DNA from: Opitutaceae bacterium BACL24 MAG-120322-bin51
GTDB taxonomy: Bacteria; Verrucomicrobiota; Verrucomicrobiia; Opitutales; Coraliomargaritaceae
Assembly: GCA_905182465.1 (NCBI GenBank)
Contig: CAJJBI010000004.1
Location: 1-52,500, forward strand
Direction of reading: 5' to 3'
DNA length: 52,500 bases
The position numbers and the translations under genes are program-made. Position 1 is the stretch's first letter. Each line of letters starts with the position of its first letter. Below, in pieces: positions 19,471 through 28,704 of this stretch. The notes under the pieces were generated by a model that was not told the origin of the DNA, ran no database searches, and saw only the letters and a list, made by a program, of their open reading frames with translations.

Positions 19471-19499
19471 ATTGAAAGTTACTTCTTTTAACTTGCATT
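19471..19499 (+). promoter_or_regulatory. Motif pair shared with the merC upstream region
   Basis: ATTGAAAG (19471-19478) and AACTTGCATT (19490-19499) lie 50-80 bp upstream of the TonB receptor start. The same two strings, in the same order and orientation, lie upstream of the nearby MerC-domain gene (minus strand, 22929 down to 22911). The TTGCAT core may serve as a -35 element. Shared control by the adjacent Fur/Zur protein is a hypothesis. Confidence 0.4.
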
Positions 19500-19514
19500 G
19501 TGAATTTTTATAGT

Positions 19515-19529
19515 AAATGACTTTCATTT
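19515..19529. promoter_or_regulatory. Fur/Zur-type operator candidate
   Basis: AAATGACTTTCATTT: perfect 6-bp arms around a 3-bp centre, 21 bp before the TonB receptor start codon. Its inner 13 bases match the core of the classical Fur box (AATGATAATCATT) at 10 positions. A Fur-family regulator is encoded just downstream of the receptor, which fits metal repression. Confidence 0.5.
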
Positions 19530-19550
19530 GAAATCCATATAAACAACAAA

Positions 19551-21743
19551 ATGAATACTATGAAACACTATTTACGTTATTGCGCGCCACTTTGCGCAGT
19601 CACATTATTATCGCATGCGGTGCTTTTCGGCAACGAAGAGCCTAGCGTCGAACAACCCATCTACCAGCTTGAGGACTTCGTTGTCTCCGCCGGGCCTGTC
19701 GCTCGATCAGTCGATGACTTTGCTAGCCCTTTTAGCTCACTCGAATCTGAAGGGATCCAGCAGAACTCAGGTTCTAGCATCGGCGAGCTTTTAGAAGGAC
19801 AGCCGGGAGTGAGTTCCACTAGCTTCGGCGGTGCTGCCAGTCGCCCTGTTATCCGTGGTTTTGATGGTGCGCGCGTGCGTATACTCGACTCTGGGATTGA
19901 GGCGCTTGACGCCTCCAGTATCAGCGTCGACCACGCTGTGGCGACGGAGCCTCTACTTTTAGACCGCGTCGAAATTTTACGCGGCCCGTCTACCTTACTA
20001 TACGGCAGCTCCGCTATTGGCGGAGTCGTCAACATGATCGGCCGTGAAATACCGAGGTCTCCGGTCTCGAAAGCTGGTGAAGTAGAAGGAGGATTCAAGA
20101 CCAGCTACGACAGCGCCAGTTCGGGCGAAACTACCCTAGGCTACATTAAAGCTGGGGGCGAAAATTGGGCGATGAGCGTAACAGGCCTTACTCGCGATAA
20201 CAACGACTATGAGATCCCTGGATATGCAGACCTAGGGCACGACGACCATAGCGATGAGACGATGATGACGATCATGACGATCATGACGACGAAGAAGAGC
20301 TAATGGCATTTTAGAAAACAGTTTCGTCGAAACAGACTCTTACTCTATTGGTAATACTTGGTTCTTCAACGAGGGTAGCTACTTCGGCCTCTCTTATTCT
20401 AATTACAATTCCCTCTACGGAGTAGCGGGTCACTCGCATGAAGATGAAGATGGACATGTAGAGGTACCCGGAGCGCCAGAAGAAGAAGAAGCTCCAACTA
20501 TCGTGGACCTTGAACGTACACGCTACGATGCCGAACTAGTCCTAATCGAGCCCCTTGACTGGATCAAAGCTGCTCGCGTCCGACTTGGATATACCGACTA
20601 CATGCACGTAGAGTCTGAAGGCGACCATGCCACTAGGTATGATAACGAAGGCTGGGAACTAAGAGGTGAGATCGCACATGACTCATTCGCTAGCTTTGAT
20701 GAAGGTGTAGTCGGAATACAATTTGCTGATAGCGACTTCTCTGCATTAGGCGAAGAAGCCTTCACTCCTGACTCTAATACCCAGAATCAAGCGATATTTA
20801 TGAGCGAGCATATACATAATGGAGACCTTCACTGGGAATTTGGAGCACGCGTAGAAAATCAAACTGTTGATCCTGATGATCAAGCTGTTGTTCCTGCTGG
20901 CCGGCCTACTGCTGGCCAGGCTAGAAATCTTGGCAGTTATTCTGATACCGCCCTGAGCCTTGCCGTGAGCGCCATTTGGGATTTTGCAGAAAACCAATCT
21001 TTGACTCTTTCTTTGCAGCGATCTCAAAGGCACCCTACTTCAACAGAACTCTACGCACTTGGAGCGCATATTGCAACAGACCAATATGAGATAGGCGATC
21101 CAAACCTAGGACTGGAAACAGCTTACGGAATAGACCTCCGCCACAATTACAGTGCGGGAAATTGGTCGACCGCAGTTTCAGCTTTTTATACCACTTTTGA
21201 CAATTATATTTACTCTCGAAATCTTGGAACCGAAACGGAGCATACCAAACGATGACCGGCAGGTGTAAACACATTACGACGATTACCGATTCGAGGCAGT
21301 TGATGCAATATTCTGGGGCTTTGAAGCCGAGGCAAATTACATCGCCTACCAATCTGAAGGAAGCACCGTTACCGTAGGGCTCTTGGCTGATTATGTGCGG
21401 GCGACGAATGAAGATGATAACACTAACTTGCCAAGAATCACACCCATGCGGATCGGTGGTAAGCTTCGTATAGAAAATGGGCCGTGGGCAGTCGGGGCAT
21501 TGCTACGCCAAAACTTCAAGCAGTCGAACAACGCGGCCAATGAGGAGAGATGAAACAGGCTCATTCACTGAGCTACAAATTGACCTCTCGCATAGCTTCG
21601 AGCTTGAAGGGGGCGAACTTACACTTTTTGCACAGGGTCGCAACTTGCTTAATGAAGACATTCGCCGCCACACATCATTCATTAAGGATAAAGCGCCCCA
21701 ACCGGGAAGAAGTGTAAATGTCGGTATAAGTTACAAGTTCTAG
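19551..21743 (+). pseudogene. ZnuD-like TonB-dependent receptor, multiple frameshifts
   Basis: Outer-membrane TonB-dependent receptor, about 730 residues when joined. It has a signal peptide, a TonB-box region (YQLEDFVVSAG), and a plug domain with GFDGARVRILDSGIEALDASS, DHAVATEPLL and the IEILRGPSTLLYGSSAIGG-type segment (here VEILRGPSTLLYG) typical of zinc receptors. Asp/His-rich extracellular loops (GHDDHSDE..DDDDHDDHDD; GHSHEDEDGH) suit metal binding, and the C-terminal barrel strand ends SYKF. The frame changes at about 20258, 20303, 21250 and 21536, and there is an in-frame TAA at 21266-21268. At least the first three changes fit single-base errors near short homopolymers. Neighbours are a Fur/Zur regulator and a MerC protein. 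Zinc is the likeliest cargo. Confidence 0.82.
20261..20287 (+). repeat. Three tandem 9-bp units encoding Asp/His
   Basis: GATGATGAC followed by two copies of GATCATGAC, encoding DDD-DHD-DHD in the receptor's metal-binding loop. The unit is a multiple of three, so gain or loss of whole units would not change the frame; the frameshifts lie just outside it. Confidence 0.8.
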
Positions 21744-21765
21744 AAACCACTAATTATAAATCTCC

Positions 21766-21803
21766 AAGCCCTGCGGCGGTCTCAGACCTCGCAGGGCTTT
21801 TTT
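21766..21803 (+). terminator. Intrinsic terminator of the TonB receptor gene
   Basis: AAGCCCTGCG (21766-21775) pairs with CGCAGGGCTT (21790-21799) across a 14-base loop and runs into a T6 tract. It lies 22 bp after the receptor stop codon and before the Fur-family gene. Confidence 0.85.
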
Positions 21804-21903
21804 GTTCTTACAGCTACCGGACGCAGCGCTGTCATTAAGGTCAAAATTAGTCTCCCATATGACTAATTCCGGACTCCCAATCAACGTCTTCGCCTTATAA
21901 AGT

Positions 21904-21935
21904 GTTGCGCAATTACTAAAAGACATTTGCGTAAC
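21904..21935. promoter_or_regulatory. Imperfect inverted repeat before the Fur/Zur gene
   Basis: GTTGCGCAA (21904-21912) and TTGCGTAAC (21927-21935) form an inverted repeat with 8 of 9 matching positions around a 14-bp spacer, ending four bases before the regulator's ATG. The position suits autoregulation. The site is not a canonical Fur box, so this is a candidate only. Confidence 0.4.
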
Positions 21936-21938
21936 TTT

Positions 21939-22379
21939 ATGCCTGAAGACAACTCCAGTAAATTATTTGTCACAGCCATCGATCGCCTTAAAGCCAGCGG
22001 GGGACGCATGACAAAAAAACGCGAGGTCTTATTGGGCGCATTACTAACCTTCGACCGTCCTGCTTCGGCCGAAGAGATACGCGAAAGAGCCGAACTGGCC
22101 CAGTCTGACTTAGTCACAGTTTACAGGAATCTCGAAACCTTTGAAAATATCGGTATGCTTCAACGTGTGCTCCTAGAAAATGGCACACAGCTCTTTGAAT
22201 TAACAGCCCCCGATGAACATTATCATCATCTGATTTGCCGTGAATGCCATAAGACCGAGCGCCTTGATATTTGCGTGAACAATACGGTATTTAACCAAGC
22301 AAAAAAGCATGGCTACACTCAAATCGCCCACTTAATGGAAGTTTACGGGGTTTGCGAAGACTGCGAGCAAGTGGGTTGA
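21939..22379 (+). CDS. Fur family metalloregulator, probably Zur
   Basis: Metal-responsive repressor, 146 residues from ATG 21939 (a TTG at 21927 would add four). The N-terminal winged helix contains RMTKKREVLLGALL and DLVTVYRNLETFENIGM, the DNA-recognition helix region of Fur proteins. The C-terminal part has EHYHHLICRECHKTERLD (His pair and CxxC) and a second VYGVCEDCEQ CxxC pair, giving a four-Cys structural zinc site as in Zur and Fur proteins. It lies between a ZnuD-like receptor and a MerC-domain gene, which argues for zinc (Zur) over iron, though sequence alone cannot settle the metal. Confidence 0.9.
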   Translation: MPEDNSSKLFVTAIDRLKASGGRMTKKREVLLGALLTFDRPASAEEIRERAELAQSDLVTVYRNLETFENIGMLQRVLLENGTQLFELTAPDEHYHHLICRECHKTERLDICVNNTVFNQAKKHGYTQIAHLMEVYGVCEDCEQVG

Positions 22380-22385
22380 GTCACG

Positions 22386-22874
22386 CTATTGCGAACAGTG
22401 GCTTTTGCGGCAAAGACGGAAGTTGCGAATATGCGCACTCGCTAGGAGCAAGCCGCCCAGAGTGTTGAACCAAGCACTCGCATGCATGGGGATCGGCTCT
22501 TCGGATAAGTCTCGTGCACAAGAATCGCAATGAGCGGCGTGTGACCTGAACTCGGCATCTGCAACATGCTGCATCCGCTCATTAACAAGAGCAAAAATCA
22601 AAATTGAAATGCCTAGCGCACTGAGCACAGCAACCCACTTATCTTTGTGGCCGCGGCAGCCCATAAAAACTGCAACGCCGGTAGTCGGGAGCACAAACAA
22701 TATCATCCAGAGGTGGAAATCCTCGTGCACAAAAAAACTCGTCGCGACGATTGGAAGGGCAATGACTAAAATCGGTGTTAGCAAACAGTGCACAGCGCAC
22801 ACCGAAGCAATTCCGATCGCAAAGTGATCGAGCCATCCATGCTTGCGTGAGGTGGTTGCTTGTGAACGTTCCAT
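22386..22874 (-). CDS. MerC domain membrane protein
   Basis: Small MerC-domain protein, 162 residues from ATG 22874 (an ATG at 22928 would add an 18-residue extension). It has four hydrophobic segments; the first contains ASVCAVHCLLTP, the paired-cysteine motif of MerC mercury transporters. Two further Cys-His clusters, HAAHCDSC (about residue 115) and RKSHC at the end, could bind metal. There are no other mer genes, so mercury resistance is unlikely. MerC-domain proteins beside Zur and a zinc TonB receptor suggest a part in zinc uptake or handling (inference from context). The gene converges on the Fur/Zur gene with a 6-bp gap. Confidence 0.85.
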   Translation of the reverse strand: MERSQATTSRKHGWLDHFAIGIASVCAVHCLLTPILVIALPIVATSFFVHEDFHLWMILFVLPTTGVAVFMGCRGHKDKWVAVLSALGISILIFALVNERMQHVADAEFRSHAAHCDSCARDLSEEPIPMHASAWFNTLGGLLLASAHIRNFRLCRKSHCSQ

Positions 22875-22910
22875 ATTTTTCAGTAGTCTTACTAATAAGG
22901 GAACGAAGCA

Positions 22911-22929
22911 AATGCAAGTTCCTTTCAAT
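22911..22929 (-). promoter_or_regulatory. Motif pair shared with the TonB receptor upstream region
   Basis: On the minus strand ATTGAAAG is followed after one base by AACTTGCATT, the same pair found before the TonB receptor with an 11-base gap. It lies about 37 bp upstream of the MerC start. Common regulation is a hypothesis. Confidence 0.38.
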
Positions 22930-23036
22930 AGAACCCCCTAGATAACTCAGGAGACCTAGCGACTGTATCATCTTTACAGGCGAAATAGATTTAGGTTCGC
23001 GGGAGCGCGTGCATCGCTACTCACAATCATAGACGC

Positions 23037-23777
23037 TCAAGTATAAAAAACCTTATCTAGAAACAAACCCTTTGCTGGGGCCGTCACAATGCGGTGCGTC
23101 CGCTTTTTCGATTCGAGGATTTCGGCGATGTCGTCGGGCGTGAGGCGCCCACGCCCGACGGCATAGAGTGCCCCAGCGATACTGCGTACCATGCGGTAAA
23201 GAAAGCCACTACCCTCTGCATCTAAGCGGATAAACTTGCCGCGCTGCTTGAGCTGTAGGCGAGTTACAGTTTTTACCGGATTCGGGTCATTCTCTTTCCC
23301 GTGCGTCGCACTGTAGGCGGAAAAGTCGTGCCTACCAAGGAGATGATCCGCGGCTACTTGCATCTCCTTGAGGTCGAGCGGCAGATCGCGGCAGGCCCAT
23401 ACGTAAGGGTCATCAACGGGGTCGGCACGCCCCAGGTAATAGTTATAGAGGTAGCGCTTCCCCGACACAGAGAAGCGGGCATGAAAATCGTCGCTGACAG
23501 ATTTTACAGACTTGATGCGTATCGACGTGGGCAAAATAGAATGAAGTGCACGGATTAGCTTTTCCGGTTCGTGCAACCACTCCGCATCGAAATGGAAACA
23601 CTGCCCACGTGCATGTACGCCCGCATCGGTCCGCCCGCTCCCGTGCAACTGAAGCGGTCGATCGAAGATCTGCGTGAGTGCCGCTTCAATATGGTTTTGT
23701 ACGGCACCGCCACCAGGCTGGCGCTGCCAACCGTCAAAATCAGTGCCGTCGTAGGCGCATGTGCATTTCCATCGCAT
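23037..23777 (-). CDS. truA: tRNA pseudouridine(38-40) synthase
   Basis: Converts uridines 38-40 in the anticodon arm of tRNAs to pseudouridine. With the start at ATG 23777 the protein has 246 residues and begins [20 protein letters not shown], the usual TruA beginning; ATG 23849 would add 24 residues of unrelated sequence. The catalytic aspartate sits in [14 protein letters not shown], and the substrate-binding RYLYNYYLG and [14 protein letters not shown] segments are intact. It is divergent from the TSUP gene with 48 bp between starts. Confidence 0.95.
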   Translation of the reverse strand: MRWKCTCAYDGTDFDGWQRQPGGGAVQNHIEAALTQIFDRPLQLHGSGRTDAGVHARGQCFHFDAEWLHEPEKLIRALHSILPTSIRIKSVKSVSDDFHARFSVSGKRYLYNYYLGRADPVDDPYVWACRDLPLDLKEMQVAADHLLGRHDFSAYSATHGKENDPNPVKTVTRLQLKQRGKFIRLDAEGSGFLYRMVRSIAGALYAVGRGRLTPDDIAEILESKKRTHRIVTAPAKGLFLDKVFYT

Positions 23778-23825
23778 CGGGTATGGACTCTTGCCAAAGC
23801 GCGAACGAATGCAAGGCTTGCAACG

Positions 23826-24578
23826 ATGTATAATCTCGAACTCTGGCAATACGTGCTGATCGCCCTCAGCGCGTTTCTTGTCGGCCTGGGTAAAGGTGGC
23901 CTTCCCGGCGTAGGTAATCTAACAGTTGTATTGGCGGCGCTCGTACTCCCAGCCAAGGCATCGGTCGGCATTCTACTGCCGATTTTGATCTCGGCAGATA
24001 TCATCGCGGTGCTCGTTTACCGACGCCATACCGAGTGGCGCTACATATGGAAACTCGCCCCTTGGGTGATCATCGGAATCGCGATCGGTTACTTCGTTTT
24101 CAGCCGAGTGGACGATGCACAGGTGCGTTTCTTAATCGGCTTTATTTTACTCAGCATGACGGGTTTGCATTTCTATCGAAAATGGACGCGCCGCAAACTA
24201 TCGGAGGGCGACACACTTCCTCAGCACCCTGCGTTTATAGGTAGTGCAGGGATGATTAGTGGCTTTGCTACGATGGTGGCCAATGCAGCAGGGCCTGTCG
24301 CAGCGCTCTACTTTATAGCCTCAGGGCTACCGAAATATGCCTATATCGGTACCGCAGCTTGGTTTTTCTTGTTGGTTAATCTTTTTAAAGTGCCTCTTAT
24401 GATCCATCTGGAGATCATCAACTTCGCATCCATGCGGTTCAGCGCTAGCTTTATGCTCTTTTCGGTGCTGGGCGCCGTAATCGCGCCTTTCATTGTGCGG
24501 CATATTAATCAAAAGGTCTTTGAATTTTTGATCTGGTTCTTTGTGATCGTGGGCGGCTTGAAACTTGTTATTACATAG
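23826..24578 (+). CDS. TSUP family membrane transporter (TauE/SafE)
   Basis: Membrane protein of the sulfite exporter TauE/SafE family, which moves sulfur-containing or organic anions. I start it at ATG 23826, giving 250 residues, the family's normal size. The frame is open further upstream but that part is antisense to truA. Seven to eight hydrophobic segments are visible, with [16 protein letters not shown] near residue 16-31, the N-terminal family motif, and [19 protein letters not shown] in the middle, the second inverted-repeat copy. The substrate cannot be predicted. ruvC follows after four bases. Confidence 0.9.
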   Translation: MYNLELWQYVLIALSAFLVGLGKGGLPGVGNLTVVLAALVLPAKASVGILLPILISADIIAVLVYRRHTEWRYIWKLAPWVIIGIAIGYFVFSRVDDAQVRFLIGFILLSMTGLHFYRKWTRRKLSEGDTLPQHPAFIGSAGMISGFATMVANAAGPVAALYFIASGLPKYAYIGTAAWFFLLVNLFKVPLMIHLEIINFASMRFSASFMLFSVLGAVIAPFIVRHINQKVFEFLIWFFVIVGGLKLVIT

Positions 24579-24582
24579 AACC

Positions 24583-25167
24583 ATGGGTAGTCAATCGACA
24601 CGTAAACTCTGGGCGGCACACATCGCTAGAGGTGGGCACAAGGCCGCACCAAGGGGGACGGACAGCGTTACGCTGGGCAAGCAGTTCCGTGGGCGTGTCC
24701 TCGGGATAGACCCTAGCCTGCGTGGCAGCGGATTTGCCGTGCTCGACTATGGAGACGGCAACTCGGCGCAGATAATTGAAAGCGCTACACTCAAACTGCA
24801 CCGTAAGCTTTCGATGCCTGAATGTCTTGGCGCGATCGGCAACCAAGTAGACGATTTTTTGAACCAACATTCGGTCGATCACGTCGCAGTGGAACAGACG
24901 ATCTATGTGCAAAACTTTCAGACTGCCCAGATTCTAGGGGCGGCTAGAGGGGCTGCGATTGCCGCGGCAGCGATGCGCGGCTTGCCAATTTTCGAGTATG
25001 CTCCGCTACGGGTGAAAAAAGCGGTCGTCGGCAAAGGGCGGGCGAGTAAAGAGCAAGTCGCCCGCACCGTACAAAACATCACAGGGACGGATTTCGAGCT
25101 ACGCTTTGACGAGTCAGATGCGGCGGCAGTGGCACTTTGTCACGCCTTTACATGGCGTGGAGAATAA
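24583..25167 (+). CDS. ruvC: Crossover junction endodeoxyribonuclease RuvC
   Basis: Resolves Holliday junctions in recombination, normally with RuvAB. The acidic catalytic residues are in place: [19 protein letters not shown], and [13 protein letters not shown]. The chain has 194 residues because about 43 residues, rich in basic and small residues ([13 protein letters not shown] onward), precede the first beta-strand, where typical RuvC starts at once with its GIDPG motif. No in-frame ATG lies nearer to that strand, so the extension is probably real, though a GTG or TTG start further in cannot be excluded. It is four bases after the TSUP gene; ruvA and ruvB are not in the window. Confidence 0.93.
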   Translation: MGSQSTRKLWAAHIARGGHKAAPRGTDSVTLGKQFRGRVLGIDPSLRGSGFAVLDYGDGNSAQIIESATLKLHRKLSMPECLGAIGNQVDDFLNQHSVDHVAVEQTIYVQNFQTAQILGAARGAAIAAAAMRGLPIFEYAPLRVKKAVVGKGRASKEQVARTVQNITGTDFELRFDESDAAAVALCHAFTWRGE

Positions 25168-25218
25168 GTATTTTTTTATCTCATGGAAACGAATACCAAA
25201 CTACTCGGGTAGAACTAA

Positions 25219-25923
25219 ATGAAGATCTTTATCTCTGGTGTGAGTTCAGGACTGGGCTATGGCCTAGCCAAAGTTTATCTAGAAATGGGCTACGAAGTTT
25301 ATGGCTGCAGTCGCCGCGAGCCCAAAGATTTAGTGGAACAAGGGCTCCACTTTGCGGGGATCGACCTTAACGACTCAGTAGCAGGGAAGAGGAGTTTCTG
25401 TAAACTGATTAATGACGTGCCCAACTTTGATTTGGTCATTCTCAATGCAGGCAAGCTCGGACAAATCCGCGACATGAAAGAGACATCTTTGGAGGATCTG
25501 CGTGAGACGATGGAAATCAACGTTTGGTCTAACAAGTGGCTACTCGATTGCCTCTTCGCGGATGAACGAAGTATCGAACAAGTTGTCGCTATTTCATCTG
25601 GCGCATCCCAATCAGGAAGTCGTGGCTGGAACGGATACAGCCTATCAAAGTCAGCCCTAAATATGCTGATCAAACTTTACGCGGGCGAGCGCTCTCAGAC
25701 GCATTTTACATCACTGGCACCGGGACTTATCGATACGGCCATGCAGGACTACCTGACAAGCCTACCCCAAGATCCACGCTATAAACCACTCGATATCTTG
25801 AAAGCAGCCAAAGGGACTGAGATCATGCCCGACGGTGAGACCTGCGCCCGCAGACTGATCGGAGTGTTCCCGAAACTGTTGCAAGTCGAGAGTGGGAGCT
25901 ACGCGGATATTCGCAAACTATGA
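25219..25923 (+). CDS. Short-chain dehydrogenase/reductase
   Basis: NAD(P)-dependent oxidoreductase of the SDR superfamily, 234 residues. It has the nucleotide-binding GVSSGLGYG motif (residues 7-15), LNAGKLG, a catalytic serine in [10 protein letters not shown] and YSLSK as the YxxxK pair. Arg in CSRREP after strand 2 hints at NADP(H). The substrate is unknown. It is 51 bp after ruvC and converges on the O-antigen-ligase-like gene with a 7-bp gap. Confidence 0.9.
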   Translation: MKIFISGVSSGLGYGLAKVYLEMGYEVYGCSRREPKDLVEQGLHFAGIDLNDSVAGKRSFCKLINDVPNFDLVILNAGKLGQIRDMKETSLEDLRETMEINVWSNKWLLDCLFADERSIEQVVAISSGASQSGSRGWNGYSLSKSALNMLIKLYAGERSQTHFTSLAPGLIDTAMQDYLTSLPQDPRYKPLDILKAAKGTEIMPDGETCARRLIGVFPKLLQVESGSYADIRKL

Positions 25924-25930
25924 ACGAGAG

Positions 25931-28426
25931 CTACAGCGCCTCAAGGTAGTCTCCGAAGGCATCCCAACTCTCAGCGTATTCCTGCAACCTGTAGAGACAT
26001 TCACCCCGCCAGTAATAAAGATTCAAGGGCGGAGTGTCACCTTCTAGTAGTCTATCTATAATTGGCAGTGCTTTTCCATAATCTCCCTGCGCCACATAGA
26101 TATAAATGAGCGCAATACCCTTTTCGACGTCGTTGGGTGCGACTGCATGCTCCCGCATGAGCCGTATGAAAACCGCCTCGTTTTTTTGTATTTTGGGAAG
26201 GTTCGGCGCATCAATATTCTTACGAATAAGATCAATCGCCTCCTGTAAATTAGCCTGCCTCTGAAGCGATAAAGACCTTAACCACCAACTGTCGTTGAGC
26301 GATTCTCCATATTCTGAAAGAAAAGTATTCGCCGAGCTTAAATCACCGTTGGTTATCCAATTCTCGACAATTCTGCTACGCTGCACTCGATCAAAATCAC
26401 TCAGCAGGGGATCTTTTGACAGCTCATAACTGATCTCACTGATGAGTGCCTCTCCCTTCAGGGAACTTAAAAACCGAGCGCGGAAGTGTGGGTTGATTTC
26501 AGAAAGGCGCGCCATTTTTTCACGCATTTCGAGGGATACGGCCTGCTCGAGCATGCGATCAAAAGTAGAGTCCATGTCCCCCATTTCGCGGAGGAAGGTC
26601 TCGCGCCATGCTGAAATGGCTCTTGCTGGATTTATGGGCAACCAAACGATACCCTCCTCATAGCTGACCACGCCTAGAATTGGCTCAACGAAACGAGCTC
26701 GAGTGAAATCGGCAGCCGCCTCCTCTTGATCTCCAGTATTCGAAAGAATCAGTTCCGCCCGCTGGAAATAACCACGCCAATCAAAAGGAGACAGCGCCAG
26801 CCAATCATTGATGGCCGAACTGGCAGCAATAGAGTCCAAGGCCGAAACATGACTTCGAATCTCTTCCTGATAGTGAGCCACCCGGACAGAAGAGTGCCAT
26901 GGGGAATTAAAGGCACCCGCTCCCAGCCACATCAACCCGAAAGCGATGAGTGTCACACCAGGGATTCTCCAAAAAGCAATTGGTAGGCTAATTTTAGGGT
27001 GACCACGACTAGGCAAAGCTAAGGCCGCGAAAAGGATGGCAAAGTAAACCGTGCCTGGACGATGCCCAGATACATCGACCAGCCCGTGGAGTAAAAAGAT
27101 GATCACCGCGACTAAAGCGAAGAGACGATAATTCCCGCTACCGCCTTCCGTTATTCCACGACACCGCAAGGCATAACCTATCAGAAATACTATCAAAAAC
27201 CCGACCGCTAACAAGCCGCCTTCTGACGCTAACCATAAGAAATCACTTTGCGGATGCAAGATCGGCAGATGACTAGTAGATGCCTCCCGATATTGAGGAA
27301 ACACAGCAGAGAAAGAGCCCAGACCAAATCCACTGAGCGGCGCATCAAGCACAAGTTCAGTGGTATCTTGAAAAATCTTTAGGTGCTCACCTTGATTAAT
27401 TTGAGAGTCAGAGGTCGCGAAATTCGAGATGAGCTCCCTCGCGCGGTCACTGGTAACCAAAACAAGGCTACAGGCGATTATCGCTAAAGGTAGACCTATC
27501 TTAAAAGGCCTAGGCCATGAGCGGACGCGCAGGCTGGCCAGAAGCCAGAGCCCGTTACCAGCAAAATAGAGTAAGGCGACCACAGGCGAACCAAGCAAAA
27601 AAAGGCCCCCCAAGCAAAGCGCACTCGCAGGCACACCTACTAAAGGTAGGGGGTCGCGAGTACGCACCCCCTCCATCGCGTAGGCAAAGGTCGCAATGCC
27701 CCCCAAGAGAAGAAAGTTAGCGGTCTGGTGAAGGCTCGGGAAAAAGCTAAATGCCCCAGCCTCTTCCGCCCCTGTGTAGCGAGCACCGACCAAATTGCCA
27801 CAAACTACGATGCCGGCGATTACTGAAAGTAGTATCGATAACCAGAAGAATAACCAGCGACGCCCCCGCAGATTTACCTTCCACTGTAGAGCCGCGTAAA
27901 GCCATGCGAAACCAGCCACAGCCATGAGCCAAGCCTCAAAACTAATCCAAGGCTGCACCGATAAACTCGAAGGCAGCTCCAGTCCGACCGACTCAATTGC
28001 ATCTACTCGCCAATCTGGCGTAGGCCAATAAAATTGCGGAACAAATGCAAGTAATAGACAAGCCAGCAAGCCAAGAACGCCGAGGTCTCCTAGCTTACCT
28101 AGGCCCCGACTTGGCGGATGAATCACTAAAGCCGTTCCAGATAGGATTAGCGCAAGCCCCAACACGGCCACATGGTGACTGCCACCGAAGATTACCAATA
28201 AGAATACCCCACAAAATCCGCCAAGAAACACTTTGTAGACTGGAGCCTCGCGCTTTATTTTTGGTAACCGGATACTGCCATGCGATCCGACAGAAGCCGA
28301 TGTAAAGGAGTTAGTCGGCGCTGGACTGCGCTTTGACTTGGAACGGGCATGATTGCCTTTGGACGAAGATCCAATTTGTCGCCGTTCCACCGAATTACGG
28401 CGATGCTTACCTGATCTGGAACCCAT
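25931..28426 (-). CDS. O-antigen ligase-like polytopic protein with TPR tail
   Basis: Large membrane protein (831 residues). It opens with a basic, Ser/Arg/Lys-rich cytosolic tail (about residues 1-62), then has some 12 hydrophobic segments to about residue 510. The periplasmic loop contains GFGLGSFSAVFPQYREA and HPQSDFLWLASEGG, the Wzy_C/O-antigen ligase pattern (glycine-rich GxGLGxF and H-x-x-x-D/E). The C-terminal third is soluble and built of helix-pair repeats ending in SWDAFGDYLEAL, consistent with tetratricopeptide repeats. Such proteins act in surface polysaccharide polymerisation or ligation, or in protein glycosylation. No polysaccharide cluster surrounds it, so the substrate is open. 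Confidence 0.82.
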   Translation of the reverse strand: MGSRSGKHRRNSVERRQIGSSSKGNHARSKSKRSPAPTNSFTSASVGSHGSIRLPKIKREAPVYKVFLGGFCGVFLLVIFGGSHHVAVLGLALILSGTALVIHPPSRGLGKLGDLGVLGLLACLLLAFVPQFYWPTPDWRVDAIESVGLELPSSLSVQPWISFEAWLMAVAGFAWLYAALQWKVNLRGRRWLFFWLSILLSVIAGIVVCGNLVGARYTGAEEAGAFSFFPSLHQTANFLLLGGIATFAYAMEGVRTRDPLPLVGVPASALCLGGLFLLGSPVVALLYFAGNGLWLLASLRVRSWPRPFKIGLPLAIIACSLVLVTSDRARELISNFATSDSQINQGEHLKIFQDTTELVLDAPLSGFGLGSFSAVFPQYREASTSHLPILHPQSDFLWLASEGGLLAVGFLIVFLIGYALRCRGITEGGSGNYRLFALVAVIIFLLHGLVDVSGHRPGTVYFAILFAALALPSRGHPKISLPIAFWRIPGVTLIAFGLMWLGAGAFNSPWHSSVRVAHYQEEIRSHVSALDSIAASSAINDWLALSPFDWRGYFQRAELILSNTGDQEEAAADFTRARFVEPILGVVSYEEGIVWLPINPARAISAWRETFLREMGDMDSTFDRMLEQAVSLEMREKMARLSEINPHFRARFLSSLKGEALISEISYELSKDPLLSDFDRVQRSRIVENWITNGDLSSANTFLSEYGESLNDSWWLRSLSLQRQANLQEAIDLIRKNIDAPNLPKIQKNEAVFIRLMREHAVAPNDVEKGIALIYIYVAQGDYGKALPIIDRLLEGDTPPLNLYYWRGECLYRLQEYAESWDAFGDYLEAL

Positions 28427-28704
28427 TACGTCTCGGAAATAAAAAAGCCTAGAGGCTAACTACAGGTAGTGCTTAGTCGCATTCTAGACACTTAGCCAGA
28501 AAATCCTATCATTCGACTTAAAAGACGTCTAACAAAGCCTAAAACTCACAGCAAAAATGGGGACATCCAATCGACCCGCATATCGGCACCTCCAACGAGA
28601 GATCAATTATAGTATCTGCTTTTGAAAAGCTCTCTCCTACTCCGGGGCCGCTTTTTCGTATCGACCTAATCAACTCTGAGGCACTACATCTTTAATAAAG
28701 ACAC

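Noticed and set aside
20261-20287. Programmed frameshifting at the Asp/His repeat
   Set aside because: No slippery heptamer or downstream structure is evident, and other breaks in the same gene need separate causes; error or decay is simpler.
4911-21743. Insertion sequence or phage as the cause of broken genes
   Set aside because: Breaks are single-base frame changes with no inserted DNA, no transposase and no target duplications.
22386-22874. Mercury resistance operon
   Set aside because: Only a MerC domain is present; no merA, merP, merT or merR in the window, and the context is zinc-type.
23571-23825. Upstream extension of the TSUP gene
   Set aside because: Antisense to truA and without hydrophobic character; ATG 23826 gives the normal family length.
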